Assembly (NCBI GenBank): GCA_025716815.1
Contig: JAIXMN010000007.1
Location: 1,133,501 to 1,197,500 of the forward strand
Direction: 5' to 3'
Length of the DNA: 64,000 bases
Source of the DNA: Dichotomocladium elegans
Lineage: Eukaryota > Mucoromycota > Mucoromycetes > Mucorales > Lichtheimiaceae
The position numbers and the translations under genes were made by a program. Of the stretch, positions 11,407 through 22,745 are shown piece after piece. How positions within the stretch are numbered: position 1 is the stretch's first letter; every line of letters starts with the position of its first letter. The notes under the pieces were generated by a model. The model made no database searches and was not told the origin of the DNA. It worked only from the letters and a program-made list of their open reading frames with translations.

Positions 11407-13221
11407 ATGTTTGCAAAGTCCAAACGGTTCCCTGAAGGTACCTTTGCTATTTGATATCTCGGAAAGCTTCCCGACATAACGTATTATCATGCATATATTG
11501 ATAAATCATTTATGCTTTGCCCCTACGCTTTTGTTTTCTGTTAGGCAACAAGGACATTCTACCCGGGCCCGGAGATTACAATGTAACCAATGATGAAAAT
11601 GGCCGACACAAACGATTCGGATTCCTCAATCAATCGAATCGGTTCGGTGCTGACGGACTAGGTACTGGGGATACCGCTCGTTTCTTTTTTAGGAGCTCTC
11701 GACTCCGCGCGCCACGTTCTTTCTTGTGTAATTTGGTGGAATAAGATGCTCATCTTATTTTTTTTAGTGGACTTGTCTGGCGACATTTATCCGTCAGGTG
11801 CCCATTCTATCGGGAGTCTATCGAGCGAGACGATGTCAACGGTGAGCAACAAGACGGAAGATGCTCGCGGAAGGCGGCAAGTTAGCGAGATGGCTGCCCA
11901 GTTTGAAAAGTACCGTCATGCGATGCAGAAGGAGATCGAGTCACTGCAGCACAAGAATCGGAAGTTAGAAGCCAGTATCTCGACCGCTGCGTCAGAGAAG
12001 GATGCTATTCAGAGTCAGCTTTTCACAAAGGATCAGGAACTTGCAGAAATGCGCCTCAAGAATGCAAGCCTGCAAAAGACCGTATGTGTTGTAATAAATT
12101 CTTAACTCATACAGCGACAATGTACTCATTCGGCCGATATGGATGTGTAACCAACCAAAAAAACAGTTGACACGACTGGAAAAGGGTATCGACAAGGCAC
12201 CCAAGGTGATACAGATGCAAAAACGAATAGACCAACTGGAGAAGGAACTCGATGTGTCGCGTGCCGAAGCTGTGAAGACACGTGAAGATGCACAACAGCA
12301 TCAGGAGGCGACCAATCGGTTGCTGGAAACAAAAGCAGAGGCCATCGAGACTTTGGAGGAACAGGTTGCGCATCAGCGGCAGACGATTTCAGACCTCGCA
12401 GACCAAATCGAGACAGGCCGTGAGACACTCAAGTCGGTACAGGACCAACACAAGGCCACCCTGGGCGCTCTCCACACTGAGTTGCAAGGAGTGACGGACG
12501 CACTTGGCCAGACAAAAGAACTGCTCGCTGCGGAACGGGCCTCGGCGGCTACCCTGGCCGACCGGATCGGCATACTCAATACCAACGTGGAAACACTGCG
12601 GGCTGAGAAAGCGGACCTTGAACGCACTGTGGACGATATGGCACAGCGTCATCAAGCAGAACTGGCGGTATGCAAGACGGAACGCGAGCAGCTGGAACAT
12701 GTAATTGTACAGTTACAGGGCTCGCTGCAGCAGAGTGCAGATGCCATGTCAGAACTTGAGACCCAGCTTAAACTGCAGAAACATGAGTGTGATGCCCTGC
12801 ATCAGACCAATGATACGCTCGAGTCTCGTCTTGTGCAGAAGCAGGAGCTGTGCCACAAGTTCCAGGCCCAATTTGACATCTACCGGAACCATGTGACCCA
12901 TCTTCTGCGTGACATGAGAGAGAAAACACCTGATGACACCCGTCTCAGCCATGAACTCCAGGAGGCAAAGAAATTCATTAACCATCAGGCGCTTCAAATC
13001 GAAGGTCTCAAGTCTGAGATCCACTGGATGACCAAATGGAACCGCAAACTCAGTGATCTGATCGACACAATCCACCATGATGATATTGCACAAGGATGGC
13101 CGACAGGCTGCAAAGGTACGTATGAAAAATAGCAACGCCGTTGCTGAGTTAATAATCTCTATGACCCATAGTCATCAATGATTCTGGTTTCTTGCAAGGC
13201 GATTCCAGTGCTAAGGCCTAA
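11407..13221 (+). CDS. HMMR-like coiled-coil protein with SHIPPO/PG-rich N-terminus
   Basis: Five exons (11407-11437, 11545-11661, 11768-12081, 12167-13115, 13172-13221) join in phase to give 486 residues. The first about 50 residues read MFAKSKRFPEG, then ILPGPGDYNV, then KRFGFLNQSNRF. This is a PGPGxY-type (SHIPPO/STPGR) element followed by an S-x-RF motif, the layout at the start of hyaluronan-mediated motility receptor (HMMR/RHAMM). Nearly all of the rest (residues about 85-455) is long heptad coiled coil rich in E, Q, L and K. HMMR binds microtubules and spindle poles in animals. Here a microtubule or spindle-pole role is inferred. Without a database search, a generic coiled-coil protein with a chance PG motif remains possible. 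Confidence 0.66.
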
Positions 13222-13733
13222 GTGGGTCACAGTCTTTTCGTTTTTTTTCAGTATGCAAACTCACATTTGTAGATATCACACCACAAATCTCTTTTTATTC
13301 CCTTGCTATTATTTCCTTCTTTCCTTATACCCAAATTCTCTTCGTTTCCAGTTTGAACCAACGTACTTTATTAGCGTACATCGAAATATTTCCCTCTTTT
13401 ACTTTTTACCCTCTCGTTTTATACAATCTTAGGTGGATCCCAAGATATTGTCCATTTACATTTCTCGACATTGCTGTAGCCAAGTGAAGCTTTCTGTCTC
13501 TGTCTCAAGGGCAAGGTCTTTAATGAGGACAAAAAATATCGCCGCTTCAGCCAATCAAAAATTAACATTCCTCAATCACGCAAGGAACTATGAAAATGTC
13601 GATATACATCATCTCTTTTTTTTTTTTTTGTTCAGAGAGACGAAAAAAAAATATAGAAGCATCAACAACAACAACAAGAACCATACAGCATACAATTAAA
13701 AAGAAAAAGCAAACCACCTAAGGTAAAATAGAT
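13222..13733. other. Convergent 3' intergenic stretch
   Basis: Between the coiled-coil gene (+) and the bZIP gene (-). A/T-rich with a T run at 13617-13629 and an ACA/ACAAC run near 13660. Nothing codes convincingly. Confidence 0.5.
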
Positions 13734-14583
13734 TCAAGACCCATTAGGTCGCTCGAGAAGTTTGGGATCTTTTTCAACCACAAGGGCACGAAGCCATTTG
13801 GCTTCCATCTCGAGTTCCTTGACCCGCTTCTCCAGAGCTTCTGCTTTGGAAGTCATTTCCTTTGCAGTCTGTTCAAGGATCTGTTCACGCATCTTCTTTT
13901 TCATGCGGAAGCGTGCGGAAGCGGCCGTGTTACGTCGTCGCTTATCTTCTTCTGCAAGAGCTTTTTCCGATAAATCAGCACCTGATGTTTCAGCCGATGA
14001 TGGAGATTTGCGCTTTCTGGTTTGGGAGGCGGTAGATGCTGTCGAAGACGTAATAGTGTTTGTGTTGACTGCAGGAGGAGCAACTGCAGGCCAGGCCATG
14101 TTGAGATCCATTGGCGTAGGTGCAGGGGCGAGACGTGGCAGACCGTGTGGTTGTTGTTGTTGTTGCTGTTGTTGCAATGGGAGAATGTACGCAGGACTAG
14201 AAACAGTCGAAGAGTTCGTAGTCGAAGGTGACGATAAGAACGAGGGATGCTGCTGTGTTGTCTGCTGGTGGGTTGAATGATGCTGGCCTATGATAGATAA
14301 TATATAAAGAATAGAAAAGAAAGTTAGCATTTCTCTCACTCCACCGCGCGCACGAGGTAACAATCGTGTCTTTACCTAGTTCGGTAAGGGTTGCAAAGAG
14401 ATCCGCCTCAGCAGATGACTTGCTCGGATCTTTTGTGAGGTCATCGAGCAATGCTGATCCCGGAGTCGTATCAAAGGTGAATTGCGCATTGGCCCATAGT
14501 GACAGTTCCTCGGTGAGCGCCTCCTCCGAAATTTCAGCAGAAGTCTCTACTCCGAGCAGATTCAGAGAGTTGATGTAGGACAT
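13734..14583 (-). CDS. bZIP transcription factor, CYS-3/MetR-like
   Basis: Two exons (14376-14583, 13734-14287) give 253 residues. The C-terminal basic region RRRNTAASARFRMKKKMREQ carries the N-x-A-A-S-A-R-F-R signature of the CYS-3/MetR branch. A leucine-zipper-like segment follows (LEKRVKELEMEAKWLRALVVEK). In that family the factor binds sites upstream of sulfur-uptake and methionine genes and is controlled through SCF ubiquitin ligases. The N-terminal part is acidic (EISEEALTEEL), then rich in Q, T, P and S, typical of a transactivation region. The target pathway is inferred from the basic region only. Mucoromycota have many such paralogs, so the regulated pathway may differ. Confidence 0.83.
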
Positions 14584-15469
14584 GCGTTGTCTGGAAGGAG
14601 GAAAACGTTCCAGGCAAAAGAAGTAGAAAGAAAAAAGAGAAGAGGAAGAGAGCCCAAATCTGAGTTTCCGCCGTTATCAATCTGCCCTTTGTAATTTCCC
14701 TGTTTCATAAGTCTCTCGCTTGCCCATCCCCGCCCTTATCACATCGCGCGCACCTTTCTTTCTCTTTCCTCTATGCAATGTCTCCATTGTTATTCAATCC
14801 ATCGGAGAGCTCGCATACTATGTTATCGGCATTCCATTGGGGTTGTGCGTGCGTGCGTGCGTGCGTGCGTGTGAAGGGGATGTCTGATCTAATCTATATT
14901 TTAAGGGAGCCTATCATCTGACACAGACCGCTTGAACTGAGTGACGGAAAAGCAAAAAAAGCAAAGCACCTGACTGCGCGCGTCCCCGCTTTTGGTTATC
15001 AAGCATAGCGCCGATTCAAAAACAGGTTTCAGGTCACACATTGCCTTGCCAACGCCCCCCCCCCCAACCCAACCCCACCGGGAACCCACCCCCCGTATGG
15101 ACAAGGCCACTTCACCACATGTCGCCCACTTCCGCCCCCCACCTAATGTCCCCAAGCCCTTTTCATAGGCGACACAGAGAGGCACACACACCGACGCATA
15201 CACAGAGACACATACACACGGGCTTCTTTTCTCCCTCTTTTTCTATACATGCATATTGCTCGGGTTGCAAGAACGGAAAAGCCGCGTGTGAGTTGGGGAG
15301 CACAAACGAAGCGCGCACAAACAGCTGCATACTGTTCGTCCCCGCTTTAACCAGATTGGATGAAAGAGCCGCGTTTAGCTCTCCCCCCCATCCAATAAAT
15401 AGTGCATCTCTCCCTCTCTCTCTTTTCCCCAAACAGCGTCACTTCCTTTTTCCTTCCCTCTTACATAAC
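14584..15469. other. Divergent promoter region, bZIP and beta-flanking genes
   Basis: Shared upstream region of two divergently transcribed genes. It holds a GCGT alternating run (14844-14872), C tracts near 15055 and 15383, and a TATA-like AATAAATA around 15395 in front of the downstream gene, followed by a CT-rich leader. Open frames crossing it look like shadows. Confidence 0.5.
14844..14872 (+). repeat. GTGC/GCGT alternating repeat
   Basis: Alternating purine-pyrimidine run of about seven GTGC units in the divergent promoter. Such runs can adopt Z-DNA, but no function can be read from the sequence. Confidence 0.75.
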
Positions 15470-15561
15470 ATGTCTGGATACGGCGAAGCAAGCAGCTATG
15501 GAGGCGGCGAGGCCGCAAGCTATGGTAAATATACCAACAGAGAAAGACACACCATACATAC

Positions 15562-15600
<39 letters not shown>

Positions 15601-16411
15601 CACGCGTAACGCGCGTATATGCATTGGATCTAATCATTTGCTGTTCTTTCCCGCCCACTCCCCTCCATCACACCACCTCGATAAAGGCGGTGGCGGTTCC
15701 CAGCAGCAATCGTCTTACGGCGGCTACGGTGCCGACCCCTACGGCACTGGTAACCAGCAACAGTCCTACAGCCACGAGGATGTCCACAGCAATGTGACCC
15801 GTTATGCTTCCCAGGAGGTTGACGATGACGACGACCGCAACCTGATCTCGTCAGTCATGTCCAACCTGATGAACAAGGAGGCCCAGTTCGAGACGAATGA
15901 CGATGAGCTTGAGCGCGCCAAGACCGCAAGCCGCAAGTTTTACAGCGAGGAGGAGGACGATGACGATGACCGGTCCCCTGAGAACATTGGCTCAGCCGCG
16001 GCCATGCGTGCTTTTGAGAAGCACCGCGCCAGTGGCGAGAGCGGCGGCATGAACGCTCTCCTCGGTATGGCTATGGCCGAGGCAGCCAAGCTCTTTGGTG
16101 CCAAGGCTTCTGGTGGTGGTGGATCGGACGGCAAGGCTCAGGCCATCCAGGCTGCGGCCATGATGGCCATGAAGATGTATGCTTCCAAGCAAGGCGGTGG
16201 AAGTTCAGGCGGTGGAGGCGCCATGGGCACGGTCATGAATCTCTTGATGGCCAGCCAGGGTGGCGGTAATAAGAGTTCGGGCGGCGGTGGCCTCGGCGGT
16301 ATGGTCGGCTCCCTTCTTGGTGGTGGTGGTGGCGGCGGCCACAGTAGCAATGAGCACAAGTCCTCTGGTGGAGGTGATCTTGCTTCCAAGCTCATTGGCA
16401 AATTCTTCTAA
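15470..16411 (+). CDS. Glycine-rich beta-flanking-type protein
   Basis: Two exons (15470-15524 and 15687-16411) give 259 residues. The N-terminus is rich in G, Y, S and Q. A middle region has two acidic runs (DDDDDR and EEEDDDDDR) around HEDV and SSVMSNLM. The rest is alanine-, methionine- and glycine-rich, with helical stretches (ALLGMAMAEAAKLFGAKA, QAIQAAAMMAMKMYA) between polyglycine linkers, ending DLASKLIGKFF. This fits the fungal 'beta-flanking protein' type, whose function is unknown as far as I recall. The intron (15525-15686) is 162 bases, divisible by three, stop-free and carries a long GA run. An unspliced message would encode 54 extra residues, mostly Arg-Glu repeats. An abundant cytoplasmic or stress role is possible but not shown. 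Confidence 0.75.
15566..15597 (+). repeat. GA dinucleotide run inside an intron
   Basis: About 16 GA units within the intron of the beta-flanking-type gene. Confidence 0.9.
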
Positions 16412-16856
16412 AAAAATATCCCTTTCCCTTTCTTTTGTAAAATAAATGAAACCTTTTCCCAAAGCATGTAATTGTCGGGGAATCCCCGTTGGGTGGAGAA
16501 ACGGGCCCGGGAAGGAAGAAGCTCTATGCAACCCATTTTCGCATCCCGCGCTCGCTTCCCCAAAATAACACGCATGCATCCACCACCTGTCCAAGAGAAA
16601 ACAAATTACCAACTTTTTTTTTTTACAGGCCTGGGAAAATAAGAGAGAACCACACACACACACACAGAGAGAGAGATAAAATGTGTTTTGTTATTACAAG
16701 ACACAAGAACATTGCAAAGCAAGTACGTAGCAATAAGCCAAAGACATCCTTATTGCGGTAATGTAGGACAACGCCGTTGACGTCACCGTCGTCGTCAAAG
16801 CCTAGGTGTCACCGAAAATCGCCCGCATGGCTACGATGCTTCGTTTTTTTTTTTGT
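16412..16856. other. Convergent 3' intergenic stretch
   Basis: 3' ends of the beta-flanking gene (+) and a RING gene (-). AATAAAT-like polyadenylation wording occurs at 16440-16446. It also holds CA and GA runs around 16652-16676. No gene is supported. Confidence 0.5.
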
Positions 16857-18422
16857 TCACCTCATCCTTGGTGAAAAGGGTTGAGACGGCTCGGAAGAGA
16901 GCGGCCGGGCCGTCATTTCGATATCATTTGGATCCTCCGGCGGCGCATGTATGGCGGGTGGAAGTGTCGGAGGCGGACGAACAGCCTGAAGACATAGGGG
17001 ACATGACTCGCTCTTTTTGAGGAGCCAAGGATCTAAAGGCGAAAAAAAAACAAAGAGTGCATAAGAAGAGGTGGGACCGTCCATGCGCGCGCATGTAATA
17101 CCTATACAATCCTTGTGATACTCGTGTCGGCACGGCAATGTCTTGATATTATCGCCCTTGGTATAAGACTCGAGGCAAATCACGCACGTCTGGTCCTTTT
17201 CCCCATCCACAGATATCCGCACAGGAAGTGCTGCTACTGCATCGGCCGAGAGCTGGGCATGCGCGGGCAGGGCAGCCGCGGAAACAGTCAATCGCCAGTA
17301 GAGCTCTTGGGCTGCCGCTTCATCGTCGTCGTTGTCGTCGTCGTCGTCGTCTCCGCTCCTGCTGGTGATGCCGACGCGGTGTGTCAGCAGTCCGTGGCTG
17401 TTTTGGTCTGTCCGCCACAGGTGGCACTGAACTGCAGCTTTGTGTGTAAGCAAAAATAGCCCACGCGTCAGTGAAGCAAAACAAACACACATCACTTGAA
17501 CGAATCCTACCGAGGATAGCTATACTGGTCAGGACGACAAGACCAATGACAATGAGTGCAAACTGCCATGGGTCAAGACGTGCATGTTGGGGAGGAAACA
17601 AGGTGACTCGGATAAGTGACGTATCGGATACATTCGCGAGTCGTGTTTGCAGATCCGTGCCGACCGCCAAATCAACATAGTATGCCGGAATGGAGACCAC
17701 GTCGGGCTGAATGAACTGGCGTGCCATACATATTGCAGGATGAGCGATCGTCCGGCTCAATGCCAGGCCTTTCTTTCTTTTTATTTTTTTTATAAAAAAA
17801 AAACATACCATGCCTGTGCTCGCTATCGGATCTTGATCAAACGGTACATTGTCGTACACGATGGCTGCAATGGCACCGTCTTTCTGGGCATTCAGAAGCT
17901 TCTCCATAAATAGACAGCTGCCGCGCCGAATTAAGGCAATCGTTGCCAGGGTCGGCGTCGGCGTCCTGTTCGGCAAGGTTTCATTGCCAACGGTGGCAGT
18001 GCAGGCATCACTGCGATCGTAAAGAATACCCTAATATACTCACAAAAGGTTGAGACCACATGGGGCAAGAAGATTTAGGAAAAGGATATGGACATGGACA
18101 ATTTGCCTGAATGCCTTCCGTGGGTGGGAATGGAACGTTCTCCGTGGTCATGACATTCGCACTGTACTGCCATTCCTCGGACGTGCTTGTCCCATTATTA
18201 GCAAGTAAAACAATGACCTCTAGCAAATAACGTTCGGTCAATGCAGATCAACAAACCGAACCGCTTCCCTCTTTTTGTTTTTGTGTGTCTACCTTGTCGT
18301 ATGCTTGGGCCTCGGCCTTTGAACCACCGCGATGCATTGGGCAAGGTGATCGCGCCAATGACAAGCCAGAAGAGCATGATCATGCCAAGTGCATACATGA
18401 TGGTCGGTGTTAAGCGTGGCAT
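16857..18422 (-). CDS. PA-TM-RING E3 ubiquitin ligase (copy B)
   Basis: Multi-exon gene with the full PA-TM-RING layout. A signal or anchor peptide starts at ATG 18422 (MPRLTPTIMYALGMIMLFWL). Next is a luminal protease-associated-type domain (IALIRRGSCLFMEKLLNAQKDG at about 17880-17960, then VYDNVPFDQDP and VSIPAYYV). One transmembrane helix follows (FALIVIGLVVLTSIAIL), then a cytosolic RING-H2 with CVICLESY, LPCRHEYHKDCI, DPWL and CPLCLQ. Such proteins sit in endosomal, vacuolar or Golgi membranes and ubiquitylate membrane cargo. Exons are about 18310-18422, 18050-18222, 17812-18008, 17510-17723, 17103-17440 and 16857-17035, given approximately. An Asp/Asn-rich run follows the TM segment. 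The gene is a tandem neighbour of a similar gene immediately upstream on the same strand. Confidence 0.83.
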
Positions 18423-18601
18423 GGCTGATAATCGAAGAAAGCAGAGAAAGATGATCAATCAACAAACAAATAATGATAATAACTGTATTAAGAATAATAA
18501 TAATAAAAAAGACCTCGGCCAATAAATAATGAATCAATTTTGATGCGCGACACCGTGGTAAAAAAAAAAAAAAAACCTGACACACATAGGATATAAAACA
18601 G

Positions 18602-20435
18602 TTAGCTAGAAGAGGAGGAAAAGCGGCCTGCGGCGGCAGGATGTGTGTTCATCGAAGATGTCGGGCCGTTTTGCAGATGGACGGGCAGTGGTCGGGTGAT
18701 TGGCGATGATGGAGCAATGGTCGACGATCCTTCCGCCACATTGGATGCTTCCTGCTGCTGCTGCTGCTGTACTACAGACGAAGATAGGCCTTCTTCTCCG
18801 GGAATTGAGGAAAAGGACACCTTGCTACCATTTTCTTGTGGATCGCAGTCGTACTTGCAAACAGGGCATAGGGTTGATTTCTTTGTCAGCCACACGTCTA
18901 TCATCGCGCAAATGCATTAGGGAAACCATTTTTTTTTTTAAAAAAAAAAGAAACGGTCTCGGAGGAACAACAACTTGCCAATGCATCCCGCGCAAAATCC
19001 ATGAGCACATGGCAGAATGCGCACCTGATCTTGCGGCTGGAGCTCCTCGAGACAAATAGCACATGCGGTGTTCCTGACTTTGCTGCCGCTGAGTTCCTGC
19101 ACGGGGCACATGGCATCCAACTTTTCTAGTGACATATGATCCGTCTTCGCTTGTGGTTGCCTACCGGCTATGAGTAAGCCTCGCTCAGCTGCCTCCAAGG
19201 CGTTATTCCTAGCTTCTTGCTGGCTTTTTCGGAAGAATCGGGAACAAAGGATCGCTATTGATCAATGGAATAAAAACTTCCTGGCATGAGTCTGCACCAT
19301 CCCATAGATGCAGCAACACCAATAACAGATGTCCCGACTGTAGATGCTTACCAAATACAATAATCACAACAGCAGCAATGACATAAGCCAGATACTCGCG
19401 TTGATTCCCAAATGTAGAGAAGTTGCTGTCGCCAAGACTGCTCCCATCATAATGCTCGGCCTTTGAGCTATGGTTAGTCTGGTCGATCAGGAATGTCGTT
19501 TCTTCAAAGTACGGCTGAAGTTGCACAAATCGGCGTATCGCTGAGGCACTTTGGAACGCGGCTGCGTCCACAATGGCTTCCTTCACAGATATCCCGAATG
19601 CTGAAGGCCCAAAATACACGGGTACAGTCAGTGTCGTCGTCGTCATGGGGCGCACATCGTTATCGACCATATGCGACGCATTGCGACTGGCAGGCATGGG
19701 CTTCGTCCAGATGGGATAATTATTATCCGTTGTGTTCCTCATCGTCAGCTGCTGCGCACCAGCGAATGTCCTGTTGTCATAGAAAAGGAAGGCACGGAGG
19801 TTCATATGGTGTTGGGTTGCGAAGGTCATTGTCGCATTGATTTTGCTCATCCACGAGTCGCATCGCCCGCCGCGCTGGATAAGTGCAATCGACCGCTCCA
19901 CTGAGACCGCCGCCACCAGCTCCTGCAATTTACCGCCATTTAACTGCTCGACCGTCTGGAACGATAACATGTCCGGGCAACCATCCCCGAAATCCACCAC
20001 AAGGCACTACGTATCCCCCGCGCCCCCCCCCCACAAAAACAACCCATCCCACCCATTATAAGTTGGCATATTTGAGTTTTACTATAAAACACATCCTACC
20101 TCATCATAGCGAGTCAACCTTGAATCGGACGAAAATACGGTTTGGAAGTCTTGGCTATAGACCTTAAAAGACTTACCAGCAACGTATGTCTTATCTTCCG
20201 GTCGACTTAAAACTGACTTCATGTCCTGTTCCACAATCGCCTGCCTAACTCCATTTCCATCATCCCGCACCCCAACGCTCCCGGCACATGAGTTTATTAA
20301 TCAGATTCCAAGTTGTGAAATCAGCTCATTGACGAACCAAATAAAAAAGTTGCTTTTGTTAGCCTGCCCAACTACGTTGAGTGGCAGTCTAGTCAGGAAC
20401 AGCAGTGCTGCTAGGTACAGCCCTCTATGCTTCAT
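18602..20435 (-). CDS. PA-TM-RING E3 ubiquitin ligase (copy A)
   Basis: Same architecture as its downstream neighbour but strongly diverged. A signal peptide starts at ATG 20435 (MKHRGLYLAALLFLTRLPL). The luminal PA-type domain has IALIQRGGRCDSWMSKINATM, LRAFLFYDN and VYFGPSAFGISVKEA. The TM helix is YLAYVIAAVVIIVFG, and the cytosolic RING-H2 has CAICLEEL, LPCAHGFCAGCI, DVWLTKKSTLCPVC. The tail carries a polyQ tract and ends in a serine run. The luminal part has several N-x-S/T glycosylation sites. Exon limits are approximate. The junction between the signal exon and the next coding stretch (20280-20340) and the one near 20000-20080 are the least certain. A membrane-trafficking ubiquitin ligase is the likely role by family. 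Confidence 0.82.
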
Positions 20436-20551
20436 TTTTCAAAAGAAATAAAAGGAGGGGCGGGAAAAACAAAGTGGCAAAAGAGAGTGAGGGTTGGAAC
20501 CAAAGTGTGTGTGAGTATGTGATCGCACACATGTACAACCAAAAAGCATCC

Positions 20552-21904
20552 TCATATCATTTTCCGGGCTTCCCCCCTGCTTAACCTCATTGGGTCAACC
20601 GAATCGACCGCAATACGATCCTGTACACAATGGATGACACCGTCGAGGAGCAGCTCGGCTAACATAAGACCAGTGGCCGGAGCATTCAGAATACCCCAGC
20701 AACTATGTCCAGCAGCAAGATAAAGGTGCCTATGTGTCGGGTGGGCGCCAATAAGCGGTGAGCCATCGCGTGATATAGGCAGGTAACATGCCTGGCGAGC
20801 ACAAATCTCGCCATGGTAAGCAGGAAGGAGAATGATGTCCCTCAAAAGCCTGAGTTGCTCAATCGCTTCAGAGTCGACTTTAACCCCATCAGCCGACGGT
20901 GGCAGCGGCTCTGCCGTATCTGTGGCCGAGCACATGTAAAGCGTCCCATCCTATTCGTATGTTTTACGGTGGCGTTTTTGGTTTTGCGTTCTTGTCACTT
21001 ACAGGCCGCGGGTAGACTTCAGGCTCATGCGATTGCCTCCCATCCGCCACTGACGTAAATAGAGCTTGTGGAGGTACTGCTTCTGCGGTCGAGTCTGCCC
21101 GTGTAAACACGATCGAGTGCGCCCGAACGCCATCGATCGGTAAGTGGTTTGTCCGTCGTCGGCCTTTCATGGTCAGTTGCCCACTCCAAGGACCCATAGC
21201 AACCACCACGCGGTCCGCCTTGATCTCACGCCCATCCTTGAGTATCACGCCTCGAACGACGTTGTCCTCCCCCTCGTACAATAGGCTTTCCACACCCACA
21301 CCGCATGCTAGAGTTACCCGGCCCGTCTTCTGGGCAGCCTCCATCAAGACCTGCGTGAACTGCCCCGGATGAACCTGCGCCGTATTGGCCGTCGTGCCGA
21401 GTTGCTCCTCACGTCGGACCTTGTCCTGCTGAATCCAGTTTATCGCGCTGCTCTTCTGCTTCTGTTGCTTGTTTGCCTTGTACTTTTTCGTTGTGGGCAT
21501 CTCACTCGTCTGCAGCAGCGCAGAAAACGTGTCCAGCTGTCGGTACCCATACCTTTTCTTGCCGTCAAGTTTGTCTGCAAGTTCGGCATGGAGCGTAAAT
21601 GATTTCCGTGCAATCGGGCCCAGCGGCGTGTCATCACTCCTAATGCGATGTTTTTTTTTGGTGGGTGGGTGAGTGGTTGGCTCGTATTTGATTTGGCAGG
21701 AGGAAGAAGAATGGAGATAGAGAGGGGAGAGGGAACTCACCAATCGCGTGCAAGGAATCCACCGGCCTTGCCGCTCGCAGCACACGCAACACTGGTTTGT
21801 TCAATGACGGTGATGGAAAGATCGTCATTGTTAATTGCCTTTTGGGACAAAAAGTACGCGACACAGGTGCCAATGGCACCCGCACCCACGATGATAATAT
21901 GCAT
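20552..21904 (-). CDS. TDA3: FAD-dependent oxidoreductase, Tda3-like
   Basis: Three exons (21741-21904, 21003-21639, 20552-20950) join in phase to give 399 residues. It starts with a dinucleotide-binding fold, MHIIIVGAGAIGTCVAYFLS (GxGxxG). An FAD-contacting acidic residue follows in TVIEQTSVACAASGKAGGFL. The middle has VHPGQFTQVL and RVVVAMGPWSG, typical of the DAO (glycine/D-amino-acid oxidase) superfamily. The C-terminus holds ACYLPISRDGSPLIGAHP and LYLAAGHSCWGILNAPATG, the usual DAO closing motif. The closest group I recognise is yeast Tda3 and relatives, whose substrate is not firmly known. A role in endosome-Golgi trafficking has been reported for Tda3. The symbol is a family-level match. 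Confidence 0.8.
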
Positions 21905-22314
21905 AATATGATGTAGAAATTATGTTGGGGATAGGGTGCAACTGCCCACCCCCCGGGTTTTTTTTTAGCGTGTGGCTGAATAGAATGAGAATTCATTAAC
22001 ACTCTAACCATTTCTTTCTTCTGAGAGTTACATCACATAAATTTGTCATATGGATAAAGAAGATAGGAGAGATACTCATTAGTCAACAGAAAACACCCAG
22101 TCCTTTTTATTACAAGCTTGGTGTGCCATTGCAGTAACAATGGTGGAAGGCAACAAGCGGGTACAGCCAAATCACGGTTCCACCCAAGGCCCATGTCCTC
22201 CCTCTCGAGGCACTTGAGTTAGCTTGGTATCTTTATGTACAGAGGTTCCGAAATAAAGAAGATTATATAATGGAAACAAATCAATATGATGGGGCTGTGT
22301 ATACCGTTCAAGCT
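21905..22314. other. Upstream region of the FAD oxidoreductase gene
   Basis: Runs between the TDA3-like start and a doubtful small minus-strand gene. Nothing codes recognisably. A C tract near 21948 and A/T-rich sequence are present. Confidence 0.4.
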
Positions 22315-22745
22315 TCACGAAAGGAGAACAATAGATTCGGCAAAGAAAATCACTTGCCAAAGTCCCCGTTATTTATAAGGAGAGCAAGCGGGTCCACATC
22401 CAGAGGGCCAGACAACCAAATCCAAGAATTTACCTTTGTAGAAGAGAGGAGAAAATCCTGTGTTGCGCATGTTGGAGGAAAATCTGAGCTCATCTTTGTC
22501 GATGTAGGCGCGCTTAAAGACTACTTCTCTCAGCTGAATTCCTGTATCCTTTTGCTTAGAAATACGTACGCGTAGCAACAACGCCACAGTGCCGCCTGAA
22601 AGGTAGAATATGCAGATGTTCTGTGTGAGAAACAAACGGGTTGAAGTGAGTACATTTCCTCATCAATGACATAGATAGTCCACAGGTTCAGGACAGCCAT
22701 GCTCAACAAGGATATGGGGTATCTTTCGCCGTGCACGTGATATTT
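22315..22745 (-). CDS. Possible small membrane protein, unrecognised
   Basis: I do not recognise this gene. A minus-strand frame at about 22425-22625 has natural-looking composition: a hydrophobic stretch (NICIFYLSGGTVALLLRV) followed by a charged region (KDTGIQLREVVFKRAYIDK, then NMRNTGFSPLFYK). A donor GTAAAT at its end and an acceptor near 22343 would add VIFFAESIVLLS and a stop at 22315. Upstream, RYPISLLSMAVLNLWTIY could be a preceding exon, but the junction phase is unresolved. A related, diverged copy of the upstream part lies at 22905-23095. The model is provisional and the whole may be a decayed gene. Confidence 0.3.

Noticed and set aside
13762..14280. Long plus-strand open frame
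   Set aside because: Antisense shadow of the bZIP gene; its polycysteine run is the complement of the glutamine codons.
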